Positions 1-7,860 of a DNA stretch of 22,333 nt are shown here, piece after piece. The translations under genes and the position numbers were made by a program. The notes under the pieces are model-generated. The model saw only the letters and a list, made by a program, of their open reading frames with translations. It ran no database searches and was not told the DNA's origin. Origin of the DNA: an uncultured Haloferula sp. (GTDB taxonomy: Bacteria > Verrucomicrobiota > Verrucomicrobiae > Verrucomicrobiales > Akkermansiaceae); NCBI GenBank assembly GCA_946885645.1, contig CAMPGU010000031.1:1-22333 (forward strand). Direction: 5' to 3'. Every line of letters starts with the position of its first letter. Position 1 is the stretch's first letter.

Positions 1-739
1 GTCCCCCCGCAGCACCGGCCCCGGGCGTATCTGCCGCCTCCTTCCCCCCCGAAATCGCGGCGATCCGCTCCAGCAGCGCGTCCAGAAAAGCGACATCCTC
101 CGGCGCAGCCCCTTTCTGCGGCCCGAATACCGCGGAGGCCCCGCGCGGACCGGTGAGCGGATTGTCCACATCGCAGGCCACGATGATTTCCGGCAGGGAG
201 ATGCGCGCGGATTCATCCACGGCATGCAAGGCGGCGAGCGCCTCCGGCACCGGCTCCAGTGCCCTGCCCTGTGCATCCAGAAAGCGCGTGCCCAAGGCGG
301 CAGCCATGCCTGTCCCGCCGTCATTCGTCGCGCTGCCGCCGATACCGACAAGCAGCCGGGTGGCCCCGGAGACTTCGATGGCATGGCGCATCAGCTCGCC
401 CGTGCCGTAAGTGGTCGCGCGGCGCGGGTTCCGCTCGTGGGCGGCGATGCGCCAGATTCCGCTGGCGGCGGACATTTCCATGACGGCCACCGTTTCGCTG
501 CCGCTACGATAGATGCCGTAGGCCGCCTCCACCGGCCGCCCGAGCGCGTCGCGGCAGAGGGCACTCACGCTCGTCCCGCCGTTCCCCGCGAGCATTGTTT
601 CGGTGAACCCTTCGCCCCCGTCGGCGATGGGGCAAATGTCCGCGGTCCAGCTCTCCGCGAGCCCGGCCCGGATTGCCCCGCAGGCTTCCGCCGCGCCCAT
701 CGATCCCTTGAACTTGTCGCACGCCAGCAGCACTCGCAT
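1..739 (-). CDS. Glycerate kinase (GarK/GlxK family), partial: C-terminus beyond left edge
   Basis: Glycerate kinases of this family phosphorylate D-glycerate with ATP to a phosphoglycerate, feeding glyoxylate, serine or sugar-acid breakdown into glycolysis; the enzyme is cytosolic. The start ATG is at 739 and about 246 residues are visible, while the family is usually about 370-380 long, so roughly the last third is missing. The N-terminus MRVLLACDKFKGS carries the family hallmark DKFKGS (residues 8-13), followed by a PIADGGEGF segment, an MEMSAASG segment, RNPRRATTYGTGEL and a glycine-rich VGIGGSATNDGGTGM segment, all typical of the family. The visible frame is open to the edge. No clear Shine-Dalgarno or promoter was seen upstream. 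I am sure of the family but not of which glycerate carbon is phosphorylated. Confidence 0.93.
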   Translation of the reverse strand, partial: MRVLLACDKFKGSMGAAEACGAIRAGLAESWTADICPIADGGEGFTETMLAGNGGTSVSALCRDALGRPVEAAYGIYRSGSETVAVMEMSAASGIWRIAAHERNPRRATTYGTGELMRHAIEVSGATRLLVGIGGSATNDGGTGMAAALGTRFLDAQGRALEPVPEALAALHAVDESARISLPEIIVACDVDNPLTGPRGASAVFGPQKGAAPEDVAFLDALLERIAAISGGKEAADTPGAGAAGG

Positions 740-800
740 GCACGCAGTGTGGCGGGACGGTCGCGGGAGTGAAGCGCGGGATGTGGCTTACCACCGGGAG

Positions 801-965
801 CTATTTTGGCAGTGGGTCCAGATGTCTCTCCAGCTTCTCCACCTGCTTTTCGATGGTCTTCAATTCGAAGGGGTGCATCGGCCGGTAGTCAGCGCGGTCG
901 AAAAGGTCGATGGAAGCTACGTAGCCCCGACCCTCCCGCTGCGTTTCGGCTTGGCGTGGTAACAT
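801..965 (-). CDS. Possible small protein, 54 aa, unknown function
   Basis: This is a short open frame between the glycerate kinase start and the divergent gene at 1001. Reading from ATG 965 it starts MLPRQAETQREGRGYVASID and ends with a charged, probably helical stretch, ELKTIEKQVEKLERHLD, before the stop at 801-803. A GTG at 989 could extend it by 8 residues. Codon third positions look moderately GC-rich, and the C-terminal helix has a heptad-like pattern, which is why I list it. I do not recognise the family, there is no good ribosome binding site, and it may be a remnant or chance. If it is not a gene, 740-1000 is a 261-base spacer holding only the candidate promoter at 951-977. Confidence 0.3.
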   Translation of the reverse strand: MLPRQAETQREGRGYVASIDLFDRADYRPMHPFELKTIEKQVEKLERHLDPLPK

Positions 966-977
966 ATGAGATATAAC
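951..977 (+). promoter_or_regulatory. Candidate sigma70-type promoter for the DUF2262-like gene
   Basis: TTGGCG (951-956) and TATAAC (972-977, five of six matches to TATAAT) are separated by 15 bases, slightly short of the ideal 17. They sit in an AT-rich patch unlike the surroundings, about 24 bases before the ATG at 1001. The -10 match is good and the spacing is not. Confidence 0.35.
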
Positions 978-1000
978 CCAGACCCCCACTCCACAGAATC

Positions 1001-1456
1001 ATGATCCCCCAACTTGTTCCGGACCCCAAAAATCCCAACCAGCTTACTTGTGTGATTCCTTGTGGCGACGGCGAGATCGACATCGACGTCAATACCAATT
1101 GGGACGGAAGCAGTCATGCTGAGGTGATCAATGCCTTCGAAGCAGCGTTCCCGCGGATCCCGGAATACGATCAAAAAGCCCGGGCGGCGGCCGCAAAGGA
1201 ACTGCTAGAGAACTATAACCGGAGCTGGCGCTTTTTCTCCGAACAGCTCGAAGACGGAACCTATGAGGACGTAGAGATGCCGGAACTCACCGAGGAGGAA
1301 TTCATGGCCGAGCTCGTTCCCAATTCCTTTTCGGTACTCGGCAAAACGTCTCTTCAATTCGCCTATTACGACGGCGGGATGTTTTGGCACCATTGGGTGA
1401 TCGTGCACGGCAAAGCGCCCGACTTCACGGATACCCATGCCCAGATATACGGCTGA
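1001..1456 (+). CDS. DUF2262-like protein of unknown function (immunity-type fold suspected)
   Basis: The protein has 151 residues, is acidic, and has no signal peptide or membrane segment, so it should be cytosolic. The C-terminal stretch (about residues 117-151) has the pattern LQFAYYDGGMFWHHWVIV followed by an aspartate-rich tail, resembling the end of DUF2262 proteins, where an aromatic-Asp-Gly-(Asp)-Phe-Trp-x-His motif precedes a short beta strand. Such proteins are often found singly or in polyimmunity loci beside polymorphic toxins, but no toxin, repeat or secretion gene is adjacent here. The ATG at 1001 is preceded by the promoter-like patch at 951-977 and by only a weak ribosome binding site. 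The family call is from memory of the motif and is moderate; the function is unknown. Confidence 0.7.
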   Translation: MIPQLVPDPKNPNQLTCVIPCGDGEIDIDVNTNWDGSSHAEVINAFEAAFPRIPEYDQKARAAAAKELLENYNRSWRFFSEQLEDGTYEDVEMPELTEEEFMAELVPNSFSVLGKTSLQFAYYDGGMFWHHWVIVHGKAPDFTDTHAQIYG

Positions 1457-1646
1457 GGGGGAGGCGAGAGCAGCTTTACCCAGCCTTCTCCGGATGCGCG
1501 GCAGTGTCATCGCGAGAGAGCCGTTCGCTGCTCCAGTGCCGGAGGGAGAATGAGGCCGTTTTTCGTTTACCTCCTCCGAAAGCACTTTCGGAAAATGGAT
1601 TCAAGACATCGCAAACCCCGCTTCGTCCCGCGTTCAGGTCGATTCA
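1457..1646 (+). other. Spacer before mfd with paired inverted arms
   Basis: This 190-base non-coding stretch contains two pairs of complementary arms in crossing order: GAGCAGC (1468-1474) with GCTGCTC (1527-1533), and CTCCGG (1488-1493) with CCGGAG (1539-1544). It also holds the perfect dyad at 1575-1592. No convincing -35/-10 pair was seen, so the mfd promoter is not assigned. Confidence 0.3.
1575..1592. promoter_or_regulatory. Perfect 18-bp dyad upstream of mfd (candidate operator)
   Basis: TCCGAAAG (1575-1582) and CTTTCGGA (1585-1592) are exact inverted copies around a 2-base centre. A 2-base loop is too tight for a good RNA hairpin terminator and no T-run follows, so a binding site for a dimeric regulator is the better reading. 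It lies 54 bases before the mfd start. The bound protein is unknown, and it does not look like a known LexA box. Confidence 0.4.
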
Positions 1647-4600
1647 TTGATTGCTCCCTTGTCGCGCATCGCCTACCTCTCCCGCGTGCCCCGCAAGGCG
1701 GAAGCCCAGGATAACGACTGGCTGTGGCGGGCGATCGAACAGCCGGATTTTACTCGGCGCCTGGCCCTCGCGGCCAAAGGTGCAGGGGGTGTCGTGTTCG
1801 ATCATGCCGAGGAGGCTGCCCACGCATGGCTCGCCGCCGTTGTCTGCCACTATCTAACCCAGGCAGGAAAGCAGCGCCTGTGGCTGGTTTGCGAGGGCCC
1901 GCGGCAGCGCGAACGCCTCGCCGCGGAACTCGAGCTCTGGGGCATCGCCGCCGCCGACCTGCCCGAGATGCCGGTGGAACTGGAGAGCGGCCAGCTCGCC
2001 GATCCGGAGGCCGCCGCGGCCCGGCTGGAGGTGCTGGATGCCGCTGCACAGAAAGACGCCTGCATCATCCTCTGCGGGCCGGATGCCTTTTCCCAAGCCG
2101 CCCCCTCCCCCGCGGAACTTGCGGGCAGCCGCATCACCGTCCGCCAGGGCGCGGAAGCCGATCCCCATGACCTGGCCGCGAAACTTTCCGCCCACGGCTA
2201 TGATCGCGTGACCACCGTGCAGGGCCGCGGGCAATTCGCCGTGCGCGGCGGCATCCTCGACGTTTTCCCCTGGCAAGGCGGGCGGCCCCTGCGGATCGAG
2301 TTCTTCGATACAGAGGTCGATTCGCTGCGCGAGTTCGACGTCGATACCCAGTCGTCGGTCGCGAAGCTGGATCAGGCCGAGCTGTTGCTTGCCGAGCCGG
2401 AGCTCGAGGCCACGGTGGCCGATTATGTGAGGAAAGGCGATTTTCGCATCGCCTTCGAAAATCCCGAGATCGAAGCCGAGGTCCGTATCCTTTCCGGTGC
2501 TCCGGATGGCGAGGGCGAGGAAGATTTCAGCACCGCGTGCTTCGGCAGCCCGCTCGGCAGTTTCGAGGCCGGGGACTTCGTCCTCGAGCAATCCCGCCGC
2601 CAGCGCTTCTTCGCCCAGCTCGACGAATGGCGCGCGCAGGATTGGAAGATCGGCATGGTCTTCTCGAACAAAGGCGAGGAGGAGCGCTTCATCGAACTGG
2701 CGGGACAGGAAGCGATCGCCGACGTGGTGCGCCTGCGCGGGGAGTTGGTGCAGGGCTTTACGGTCCCGGCGGCGCGCATGGCGGTGCTTTCCTCCAGTGA
2801 ACTTTTCGGCCGCTACCGGACGCCCGGCACGCTGAAGCGCAGCCGGCAGGACGGCCACCGCGTCCTCACCGCCCGGGCCTCCCTGGACGACATCGCGGAG
2901 GGCGATCTGGTGGTGCACTACGAGTATGGCATCGGCCGCTTCCGGGGCATCGCCGAAGGCGAGACGGGCGAGGAAATCAGCATCGAATACAAGGACGGCG
3001 GCCTGCTCGCCGTACCGATCGACCAAGCGCATCTCGTTGCCAAATACGTCGGCCTCGGCGGGAAGACGCCGGAACTCAATAAGCTGGGCGGCGCGGCGTG
3101 GAAAAACATCCGGAAGTCCGCCGAGAAATCGATCCTGGACTACGCGGCGCAGCTCCTGCGCGTGCAGGCCGAACGCCAGGCGGAGCCCGGTATCCCCCAT
3201 CCGCCGGACTCGCGCTGGATGTGGGAGTTCGAGAACTCCTTCCACTACACCGAGACGCCCGACCAGCGCCGCGCGATCGAGCAATCGAAAAAGGACATGG
3301 AGTCCACCAAGCCGATGGACCGCCTGATCTGCGGCGATGTCGGCTTCGGCAAGACCGAGGTGGCGATCCGTGCGGCCTTCAAGGCGGCCACGGGCGGCAT
3401 GCAGGTGGCCGTGCTGGTTCCTACCACGGTGCTCGCGGAGCAGCACTGGCGCACCTTCCGCGAGCGGATGAGTGATTACCCGATCCGCATCGACCTGCTC
3501 AACCGCTTCCGCACTCCCTCCGAGGTGCGCGAGACCATCCGCGGCTTGGCCGACGGCTCGGTGGACATCGTCATCGGCACGCACCGCCTGATCTCCGGGG
3601 ACGTGCATTTCAAGAATCTCGGCCTCGCGGTCGTGGATGAGGAGCAGCGCTTCGGCGTGAAGCACAAGGAGAAGTTCAAGGAGCTCTTCAGCCGTATCGA
3701 CGTGATGACGCTCTCCGCGACGCCCATCCCCCGCACGCTCTACATGGCACTGATGGGCGCACGGGACATGTCCACGATCGACACGCCGCCGCCGAACCGC
3801 GTGCCGGTCCACACCAGCGTCGTGTCCTATGACGAGCGGATCATCCGCGATGCGATCCGCCGCGAAATGAAGCGCGGCGGGCAGGTCTTCTTTCTGCACA
3901 ACCGCGTGAAGAGCATCGAGATGATGCGCAAGAAGCTGGCCGAGTTGGTGCCGGAGGCGCGCATCCTCGTCGGCCACGGCCAGATGGAGAAGGACGAGCT
4001 GGAGGTGGTGATGCGGAATTTCGTCCACGGCGAGGCGGATATCCTGCTGGCCACGACGATCATCGAAACGGGGATCGATATCCCGAATGCGAATACCATT
4101 CTGATCGACCGTGCAGACCGCTTCGGTCTCGCCGATCTCTATCAGCTCCGCGGGCGCGTGGGCCGTGCGGGGGAAAAGGCCTATGCGATCCTGCTGCTGC
4201 CGCGGGACTTCGTGACCGCGGGCGACGCGCGGAAACGCATCCACGCGATCAAGCAGTACACGGCCCTCGGCTCCGGGTTCAAGATTGCCATGCGGGACCT
4301 GGAGATCCGCGGTGCGGGCAATCTGTTAGGCACCAAGCAGAGCGGCCATATCGCGGCGGTCGGCTTCGATCTCTACTGCCAGCTTCTCCGGCAATCGGTG
4401 GACCGCCTGCAGGGGAAAACGCCGAAGGCCCGGGTGGAGGCGACCTTCCGCAGCGACTTCGTGGCCTTCTCCGAGATGGAGTTCGCCCGCGGTTCCGGCG
4501 ATGGCCCGCTGCTGCCCGCCTACCTGCCGAATGCGTGGCTGGGGGAAACACAGCTCCGCGTGAGCGCCTATCGCGAGCTGGCGGAGTGCATGATTTTGAA

Positions 4601-4862
4601 GGATCTGGATGCCGTGGAGGCCCGCTGGAAGGACCGCTTCGGCCGCCTGCCGGAGCCGGCGGAGAACCTCGTTGCCGTGGGTCGCCTGCGCTTGATCGCC
4701 GCGGGTAAAGGCGTGTCCTCCGTCGAGATCAAGGGCCAGCGGCTGATGCTGCACCGCGGCGGGGACTACATCATGCTGGAGGGCAGGCGTTTTCCGCGGC
4801 TGGCCTCGGAGAAGCCGAAGGAAAAGATGCACGAAGCGATCGAGATGTTGAAGGTCTTGTAA
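1647..4862 (+). CDS. mfd: Transcription-repair coupling factor Mfd
   Basis: Mfd is a cytosolic ATP-dependent DNA translocase that pushes stalled RNA polymerase off damaged template and recruits UvrA for nucleotide excision repair. The protein has 1071 residues, a little shorter than the usual ~1150. In order: a UvrB-like N-terminal module with GQFAVRGGILDVFPW near residue 200; the RNA-polymerase-interacting domain with GDLVVHYEYGIGRF near 420; an SF2 motor with Walker A GDVGFGKT (563-570), DEEQ box (664-667), TLSATPIPRTL and GRVGRAG; and a C-terminal TRCF regulatory domain. The start used is TTG 1647, preceded by AGG (1636-1638); an in-frame GTG at 1686 is possible but would remove 13 residues. 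It appears monocistronic, with a dyad upstream and a hairpin downstream. Confidence 0.97.
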   Translation: MIAPLSRIAYLSRVPRKAEAQDNDWLWRAIEQPDFTRRLALAAKGAGGVVFDHAEEAAHAWLAAVVCHYLTQAGKQRLWLVCEGPRQRERLAAELELWGIAAADLPEMPVELESGQLADPEAAAARLEVLDAAAQKDACIILCGPDAFSQAAPSPAELAGSRITVRQGAEADPHDLAAKLSAHGYDRVTTVQGRGQFAVRGGILDVFPWQGGRPLRIEFFDTEVDSLREFDVDTQSSVAKLDQAELLLAEPELEATVADYVRKGDFRIAFENPEIEAEVRILSGAPDGEGEEDFSTACFGSPLGSFEAGDFVLEQSRRQRFFAQLDEWRAQDWKIGMVFSNKGEEERFIELAGQEAIADVVRLRGELVQGFTVPAARMAVLSSSELFGRYRTPGTLKRSRQDGHRVLTARASLDDIAEGDLVVHYEYGIGRFRGIAEGETGEEISIEYKDGGLLAVPIDQAHLVAKYVGLGGKTPELNKLGGAAWKNIRKSAEKSILDYAAQLLRVQAERQAEPGIPHPPDSRWMWEFENSFHYTETPDQRRAIEQSKKDMESTKPMDRLICGDVGFGKTEVAIRAAFKAATGGMQVAVLVPTTVLAEQHWRTFRERMSDYPIRIDLLNRFRTPSEVRETIRGLADGSVDIVIGTHRLISGDVHFKNLGLAVVDEEQRFGVKHKEKFKELFSRIDVMTLSATPIPRTLYMALMGARDMSTIDTPPPNRVPVHTSVVSYDERIIRDAIRREMKRGGQVFFLHNRVKSIEMMRKKLAELVPEARILVGHGQMEKDELEVVMRNFVHGEADILLATTIIETGIDIPNANTILIDRADRFGLADLYQLRGRVGRAGEKAYAILLLPRDFVTAGDARKRIHAIKQYTALGSGFKIAMRDLEIRGAGNLLGTKQSGHIAAVGFDLYCQLLRQSVDRLQGKTPKARVEATFRSDFVAFSEMEFARGSGDGPLLPAYLPNAWLGETQLRVSAYRELAECMILKDLDAVEARWKDRFGRLPEPAENLVAVGRLRLIAAGKGVSSVEIKGQRLMLHRGGDYIMLEGRRFPRLASEKPKEKMHEAIEMLKVL

Positions 4863-4914
4863 GGGTGTCCCCCCTGCTTGCCGCCCCGAATATACCCGTT
4901 CCTCCCTCCATTCC

Positions 4915-4942
4915 GGGGATTTCCGCAAAGACAGGAATCCCC
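4915..4942 (+). terminator. Hairpin between mfd and ald (terminator or regulatory)
   Basis: GGGGATTTCC (4915-4924) pairs with GGAATCCCC (4934-4942) with one bulged T, giving a 9-bp stem and a 9-base loop. No T-run follows, so as an intrinsic terminator for mfd it would be non-classical. It overlaps the -35 of the ald promoter candidate, so it could instead be an operator or act in the ald leader. Confidence 0.4.
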
Positions 4943-4956
4943 CCGCTGCCTATGGT
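4928..4956 (+). promoter_or_regulatory. Candidate promoter for ald
   Basis: AAGACA (4928-4933) and TATGGT (4951-4956) are separated by 17 bases, each matching four of six consensus positions. Transcription would start about 20 bases before the ald ATG, leaving room for the ribosome binding site at 4974-4978. The match is by eye and modest. Confidence 0.3.
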
Positions 4957-4973
4957 CCTTCCTTACCTCGATC

Positions 4974-4978
4974 AGGAA
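4974..4978 (+). promoter_or_regulatory. Ribosome binding site of ald
   Basis: AGGAA lies 5 bases before ATG 4984. It is one of the few clear Shine-Dalgarno sequences in the window and fixes the ald start. Confidence 0.6.
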
Positions 4979-4983
4979 TCACC

Positions 4984-6096
4984 ATGAACATCGGCATCCC
5001 GAAGGAAATCAAAGCACAGGAACACCGCGTCGCCATGATCCCCACCTCCGCGGGGGAGCTCGTGAAGCGCGGCCATCGCGTCTTCGTGCAGGCGGGTGCC
5101 GGCACCGGCTCCAGCTATAGCGACGAGCAGTATCTCGCCGCGGGTGCCGAGATCCTGCCGGATGCCGATGCCGTCTTTTCCGCGGCGGAAATGATCGTGA
5201 AGGTGAAGGAACCGCAGCCGGAGGAAATCGCCCGCCTGCAGCCTCACCACTTGCTTTTCACCTACCTCCACCTGGCTGCGGGGAAGGCTCTCACCGAAAC
5301 GCTGGTCGCCAGCGGCTGCACCGCGCTCGCCTACGAAACGCTGGAGGTGAACCACCGCCTGCCGCTGCTGGAACCGATGAGCGAGATCGCCGGGCGCATG
5401 GCTTCCATCGTGGGATCCTACCATTTGGCCAAGCACAACGGCGGCCGCGGCACCCTGCTCGGCGGCGTGCCCGGCGTGGCACCCGGCCGCGTGGTCGTCA
5501 TCGGCGGCGGTACCGCGGGCGTGAATGCCGCGCGCGTGGCCACCGGCATCGGCGCGGATGTCACCATTCTCGAAGTCGATTTCGAGCGCATGCGCTTCCT
5601 CGATATCACGATGACCGGCACGCACACCGTTTACTCCAGCGAGGCCAACCTCGCCGAGTTGCTGCCGCGGGTGGATCTCGTGATCGGCGCCGTGCCGGTG
5701 CCCGGCGCGCGCGCGCCGAAACTCATCACGCGCGAGATGCTGCGGCTGATGCAGCCCGGCAGCGTCTTCGTGGACATCGCCGTGGATCAAGGCGGCTGCG
5801 CGGAGACCACACGGCCGACCACCCACCATGCCCCGACTTACGTGGAGGAGAACGTGATTCACTACTGCGTGGCGAACATGCCCGGTGCCTACGCCCGCAC
5901 CGCCACGCAGGCGCTGAACAACGTGACCCAGCGATGGATCACCCTGCTCGCGGACAACGGCGTGGCAGGAGCCTGCCGCATCCGCAAGGAAGTGCTCGGC
6001 GCGGTGAATTGCAGCGGCGGGAAACTTACCTGCGCACCCGTCGGCGAGGCCCACGGCATGCCCGTGGAATCCGCGGCGGAACTGCTGGGGGTGTAG
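4984..6096 (+). CDS. ald: Alanine dehydrogenase
   Basis: This enzyme interconverts L-alanine plus NAD+ and water with pyruvate, ammonia and NADH, linking amino-acid catabolism or ammonia assimilation to pyruvate. The protein has 370 residues, the usual family length, and starts [10 protein letters not shown], the classic opening. Substrate and catalytic residues fall at canonical positions: R15 (EHRVAMIP), K75 (KVKEP) and H96 (YLHLAAG). The NAD-binding glycine-rich motif GGGTAG lies at 174-179 after a beta strand. D268 in [10 protein letters not shown] matches the catalytic aspartate, and NMPGAYART is the conserved segment near the C-terminal third. The start is set by AGGAA five bases upstream. 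It stands alone between mfd and mqo with its own candidate promoter. No truncation or missing key residue was seen. Confidence 0.97.
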   Translation: MNIGIPKEIKAQEHRVAMIPTSAGELVKRGHRVFVQAGAGTGSSYSDEQYLAAGAEILPDADAVFSAAEMIVKVKEPQPEEIARLQPHHLLFTYLHLAAGKALTETLVASGCTALAYETLEVNHRLPLLEPMSEIAGRMASIVGSYHLAKHNGGRGTLLGGVPGVAPGRVVVIGGGTAGVNAARVATGIGADVTILEVDFERMRFLDITMTGTHTVYSSEANLAELLPRVDLVIGAVPVPGARAPKLITREMLRLMQPGSVFVDIAVDQGGCAETTRPTTHHAPTYVEENVIHYCVANMPGAYARTATQALNNVTQRWITLLADNGVAGACRIRKEVLGAVNCSGGKLTCAPVGEAHGMPVESAAELLGV

Positions 6097-6252
6097 CGCG
6101 GCACGGCCTGCGATTACCTCCGCTCCGCGAGTTTCGCGGCCACCGCGAGACCCGGACTGCCCGCATTTGCATGCCCGGCGTCTCTTCCCAATCCGCTTGC
6201 GGCCAATCGGGCATATATGGCGTGATTTCAAGGGCCAAGCGGTTCCGCAGGG

Positions 6253-6281
6253 TTGGCAGAAAGATTGCCAGCCGCTAGACC
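6253..6281 (+). promoter_or_regulatory. Candidate promoter for mqo with an overlapping inverted repeat
   Basis: TTGGCA (6253-6258, five of six matches) and TAGACC (6276-6281, three of six) are spaced by 17 bases, placing transcription start about 15 bases before ATG 6304. The arms TGGCA (6254-6258) and TGCCA (6266-6270) overlap the -35 and spacer and could bind a regulator. The weak -10 keeps confidence low. Confidence 0.3.
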
Positions 6282-6303
6282 GTCCCGGCTTACACGCTCA
6301 TCC

Positions 6304-7803
6304 ATGCCGCACTCTTCCCATATCGAAAATCCCGACGTTATCCTGATTGGCAGCGGTGTCATGTCCGCGAATCTCGGCGCCATGCTGAAGTGCCTGGAGC
6401 CCGGCCTTTCCATCCAGGTCTACGAGGCTACGGAAGAACTTGCCCAGGAAAGCTCCCACGGTTGGAACAACGCGGGCACCGGTCATGCCGGCATCTGCGA
6501 ACTGAGCTACACCCCGCACCGCGAGTCCGATGGCACCGTGAAAGTGGCCAAGGCCATCGAGATCTTCGAGCAGTTCGACCACTCCAAGCAGTTCTGGGCC
6601 CACGCCGTCGCCAGCGGCATGGTGGAAAACCCGAAGGAGTTCATCAATCCGGTCCCGCACCTCAGTTTCGTCCACGGCGAGGACATGGTGGGCTACCTGA
6701 AAGCCCGCCATGACGGCATGGCCGCCCACCATTTCTTCAAGGAGATGGAGTTCTCCACCGATCGCGCGGAGATCGGCAAATGGGCCCCGCTGCTCGTGGA
6801 GGGCCGCAAGGAGGTCCCCATTGCCGCGACGAAGATGGACGCGGGCACGGACGTGAACTTCGGCAATATTTCCCGGAAGCTCCTTTATTGGCTGGAGAAG
6901 CAGCCGGGCTGCGGCATCGCCTCCAACCATCGCGTCGTGGACCTGACCAAGACCGATCACGGCTGGGAAGTAAAAGCGAAGGACCTCCGCACCGGCGAGA
7001 TCCACGAGAACAACGCGAAATTCATCTTCGTCGGCGCAGGCGGCGGCAGCCTGAACCTTCTTCAAAAATCCGGCATCCCGGAGGCGAAGGGCCTCGGGGG
7101 CTTCCCGATCGGCGGTCAGTGGCTCATTTGCGAGAATCCGGAGATCGTCGCAAAGCATCAGGCGAAAGTGTACGGCCAGCCGCTCGAATCCGCCCCGACG
7201 ATGGCGGTGCCGCATCTGGACACCCGGATGCTGGACGGCAAGAAGACCCTGCTCTTCGGGCCCTTCGCCGCCTGGACCACCAAGTTCCTGCACAGGAAGG
7301 GCAGCTATCTGGATCTTCCGCTTTCGGTGAAACCGGACAATCTCGCAACCCTGCTCAAGATCGGCGTCAGCAACCTGCCGCTGGTGCGCTACCTGATCCA
7401 ACAGGGCACCCAGAGCATGCAGGACCGCATGGAAGTGCTGCATGTCTTTTACCCCGCGGCGAAGCCCGAGGATTGGAAGCTGATCGATGCAGGGATCCGC
7501 GTGCAGGCGATCAAAAAGACCGACGGCGAGGCGGGGATCGTCCACTACGGCACGGAGGTCATCACGAACGAAGACCGTTCCATTTCCGCCCTGCTCGGTG
7601 CCTCACCCGGGGCTTCGGTCTCCGTGAACATCGTGCTGGAGGTCGTGAAGAAATGCTTCCCCCACCTCCTGGACACTCCCGAAGGCAAGGCCCGGATGCG
7701 GGAAATGATCCCCACTTGGGACACCGATCTCAAGAAACCGGAGAATGCGAACCTCTACCGGGAAGTCGCCCGCCGGACCAACGAACTGCTGCAATTGGCC
7801 TGA
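6304..7803 (+). CDS. mqo: Malate:quinone oxidoreductase
   Basis: Mqo is an FAD-dependent peripheral membrane enzyme that oxidises malate to oxaloacetate and passes electrons to quinones, replacing or complementing NAD-malate dehydrogenase in the TCA cycle. From ATG 6304 the protein has 499 residues, normal for the family. The FAD-binding motif is in DVILIGSGVMSANLG (GxGxxxA, from residue 16), followed by the family segment SSHGWNNAGTGHAGICE with ELSYTP. Later blocks include MDAGTDVNFGNI, FVGAGGGSLNLLQKSGIPE, GGFPIGGQWL, LFGPFAAWTTKFL and a C-terminal LLGASPGASVSVNI that closes the FAD site. A TTG at 6253 would add 17 unconserved residues and lies inside the candidate -35, so ATG 6304 is preferred. 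It converges on the gene at 7861. Confidence 0.97.
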   Translation: MPHSSHIENPDVILIGSGVMSANLGAMLKCLEPGLSIQVYEATEELAQESSHGWNNAGTGHAGICELSYTPHRESDGTVKVAKAIEIFEQFDHSKQFWAHAVASGMVENPKEFINPVPHLSFVHGEDMVGYLKARHDGMAAHHFFKEMEFSTDRAEIGKWAPLLVEGRKEVPIAATKMDAGTDVNFGNISRKLLYWLEKQPGCGIASNHRVVDLTKTDHGWEVKAKDLRTGEIHENNAKFIFVGAGGGSLNLLQKSGIPEAKGLGGFPIGGQWLICENPEIVAKHQAKVYGQPLESAPTMAVPHLDTRMLDGKKTLLFGPFAAWTTKFLHRKGSYLDLPLSVKPDNLATLLKIGVSNLPLVRYLIQQGTQSMQDRMEVLHVFYPAAKPEDWKLIDAGIRVQAIKKTDGEAGIVHYGTEVITNEDRSISALLGASPGASVSVNIVLEVVKKCFPHLLDTPEGKARMREMIPTWDTDLKKPENANLYREVARRTNELLQLA

Positions 7804-7812
7804 GCCCCCCGG

Positions 7813-7837
7813 GGAGCGCGGCGAATCGCCGCACTCC
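7813..7837. terminator. Hairpin between convergent genes (probable bidirectional terminator, possibly a repeat element)
   Basis: GGAG (7813-7816) pairs with CTCC (7834-7837), and GCGGCG (7818-7823) with CGCCGC (7827-7832); the only mismatch is C7817 opposite A7833, with a tiny AAT loop. The near-perfect palindrome lies between the ends of mqo (+) and the 7861 gene (-). It has no T-run on either side, so it may act as a factor-assisted terminator or 3' stabiliser, or be one copy of a dispersed palindrome. Confidence 0.5.
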
Positions 7838-7860
7838 AACCGCATCAAGGGTCAGCGCCT

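Noticed and set aside
1854..4244. 796-codon open frame on the minus strand
   Set aside because: It lies opposite mfd and its translation is Arg/His/Asp-rich without domains; it is a GC-driven mirror of a well-conserved gene.
6125..6139. CCGCGA/TCGCGG hairpin 29 bases after ald
   Set aside because: Only 6 bp, a 3-base loop and no T-run; too weak to call a terminator.
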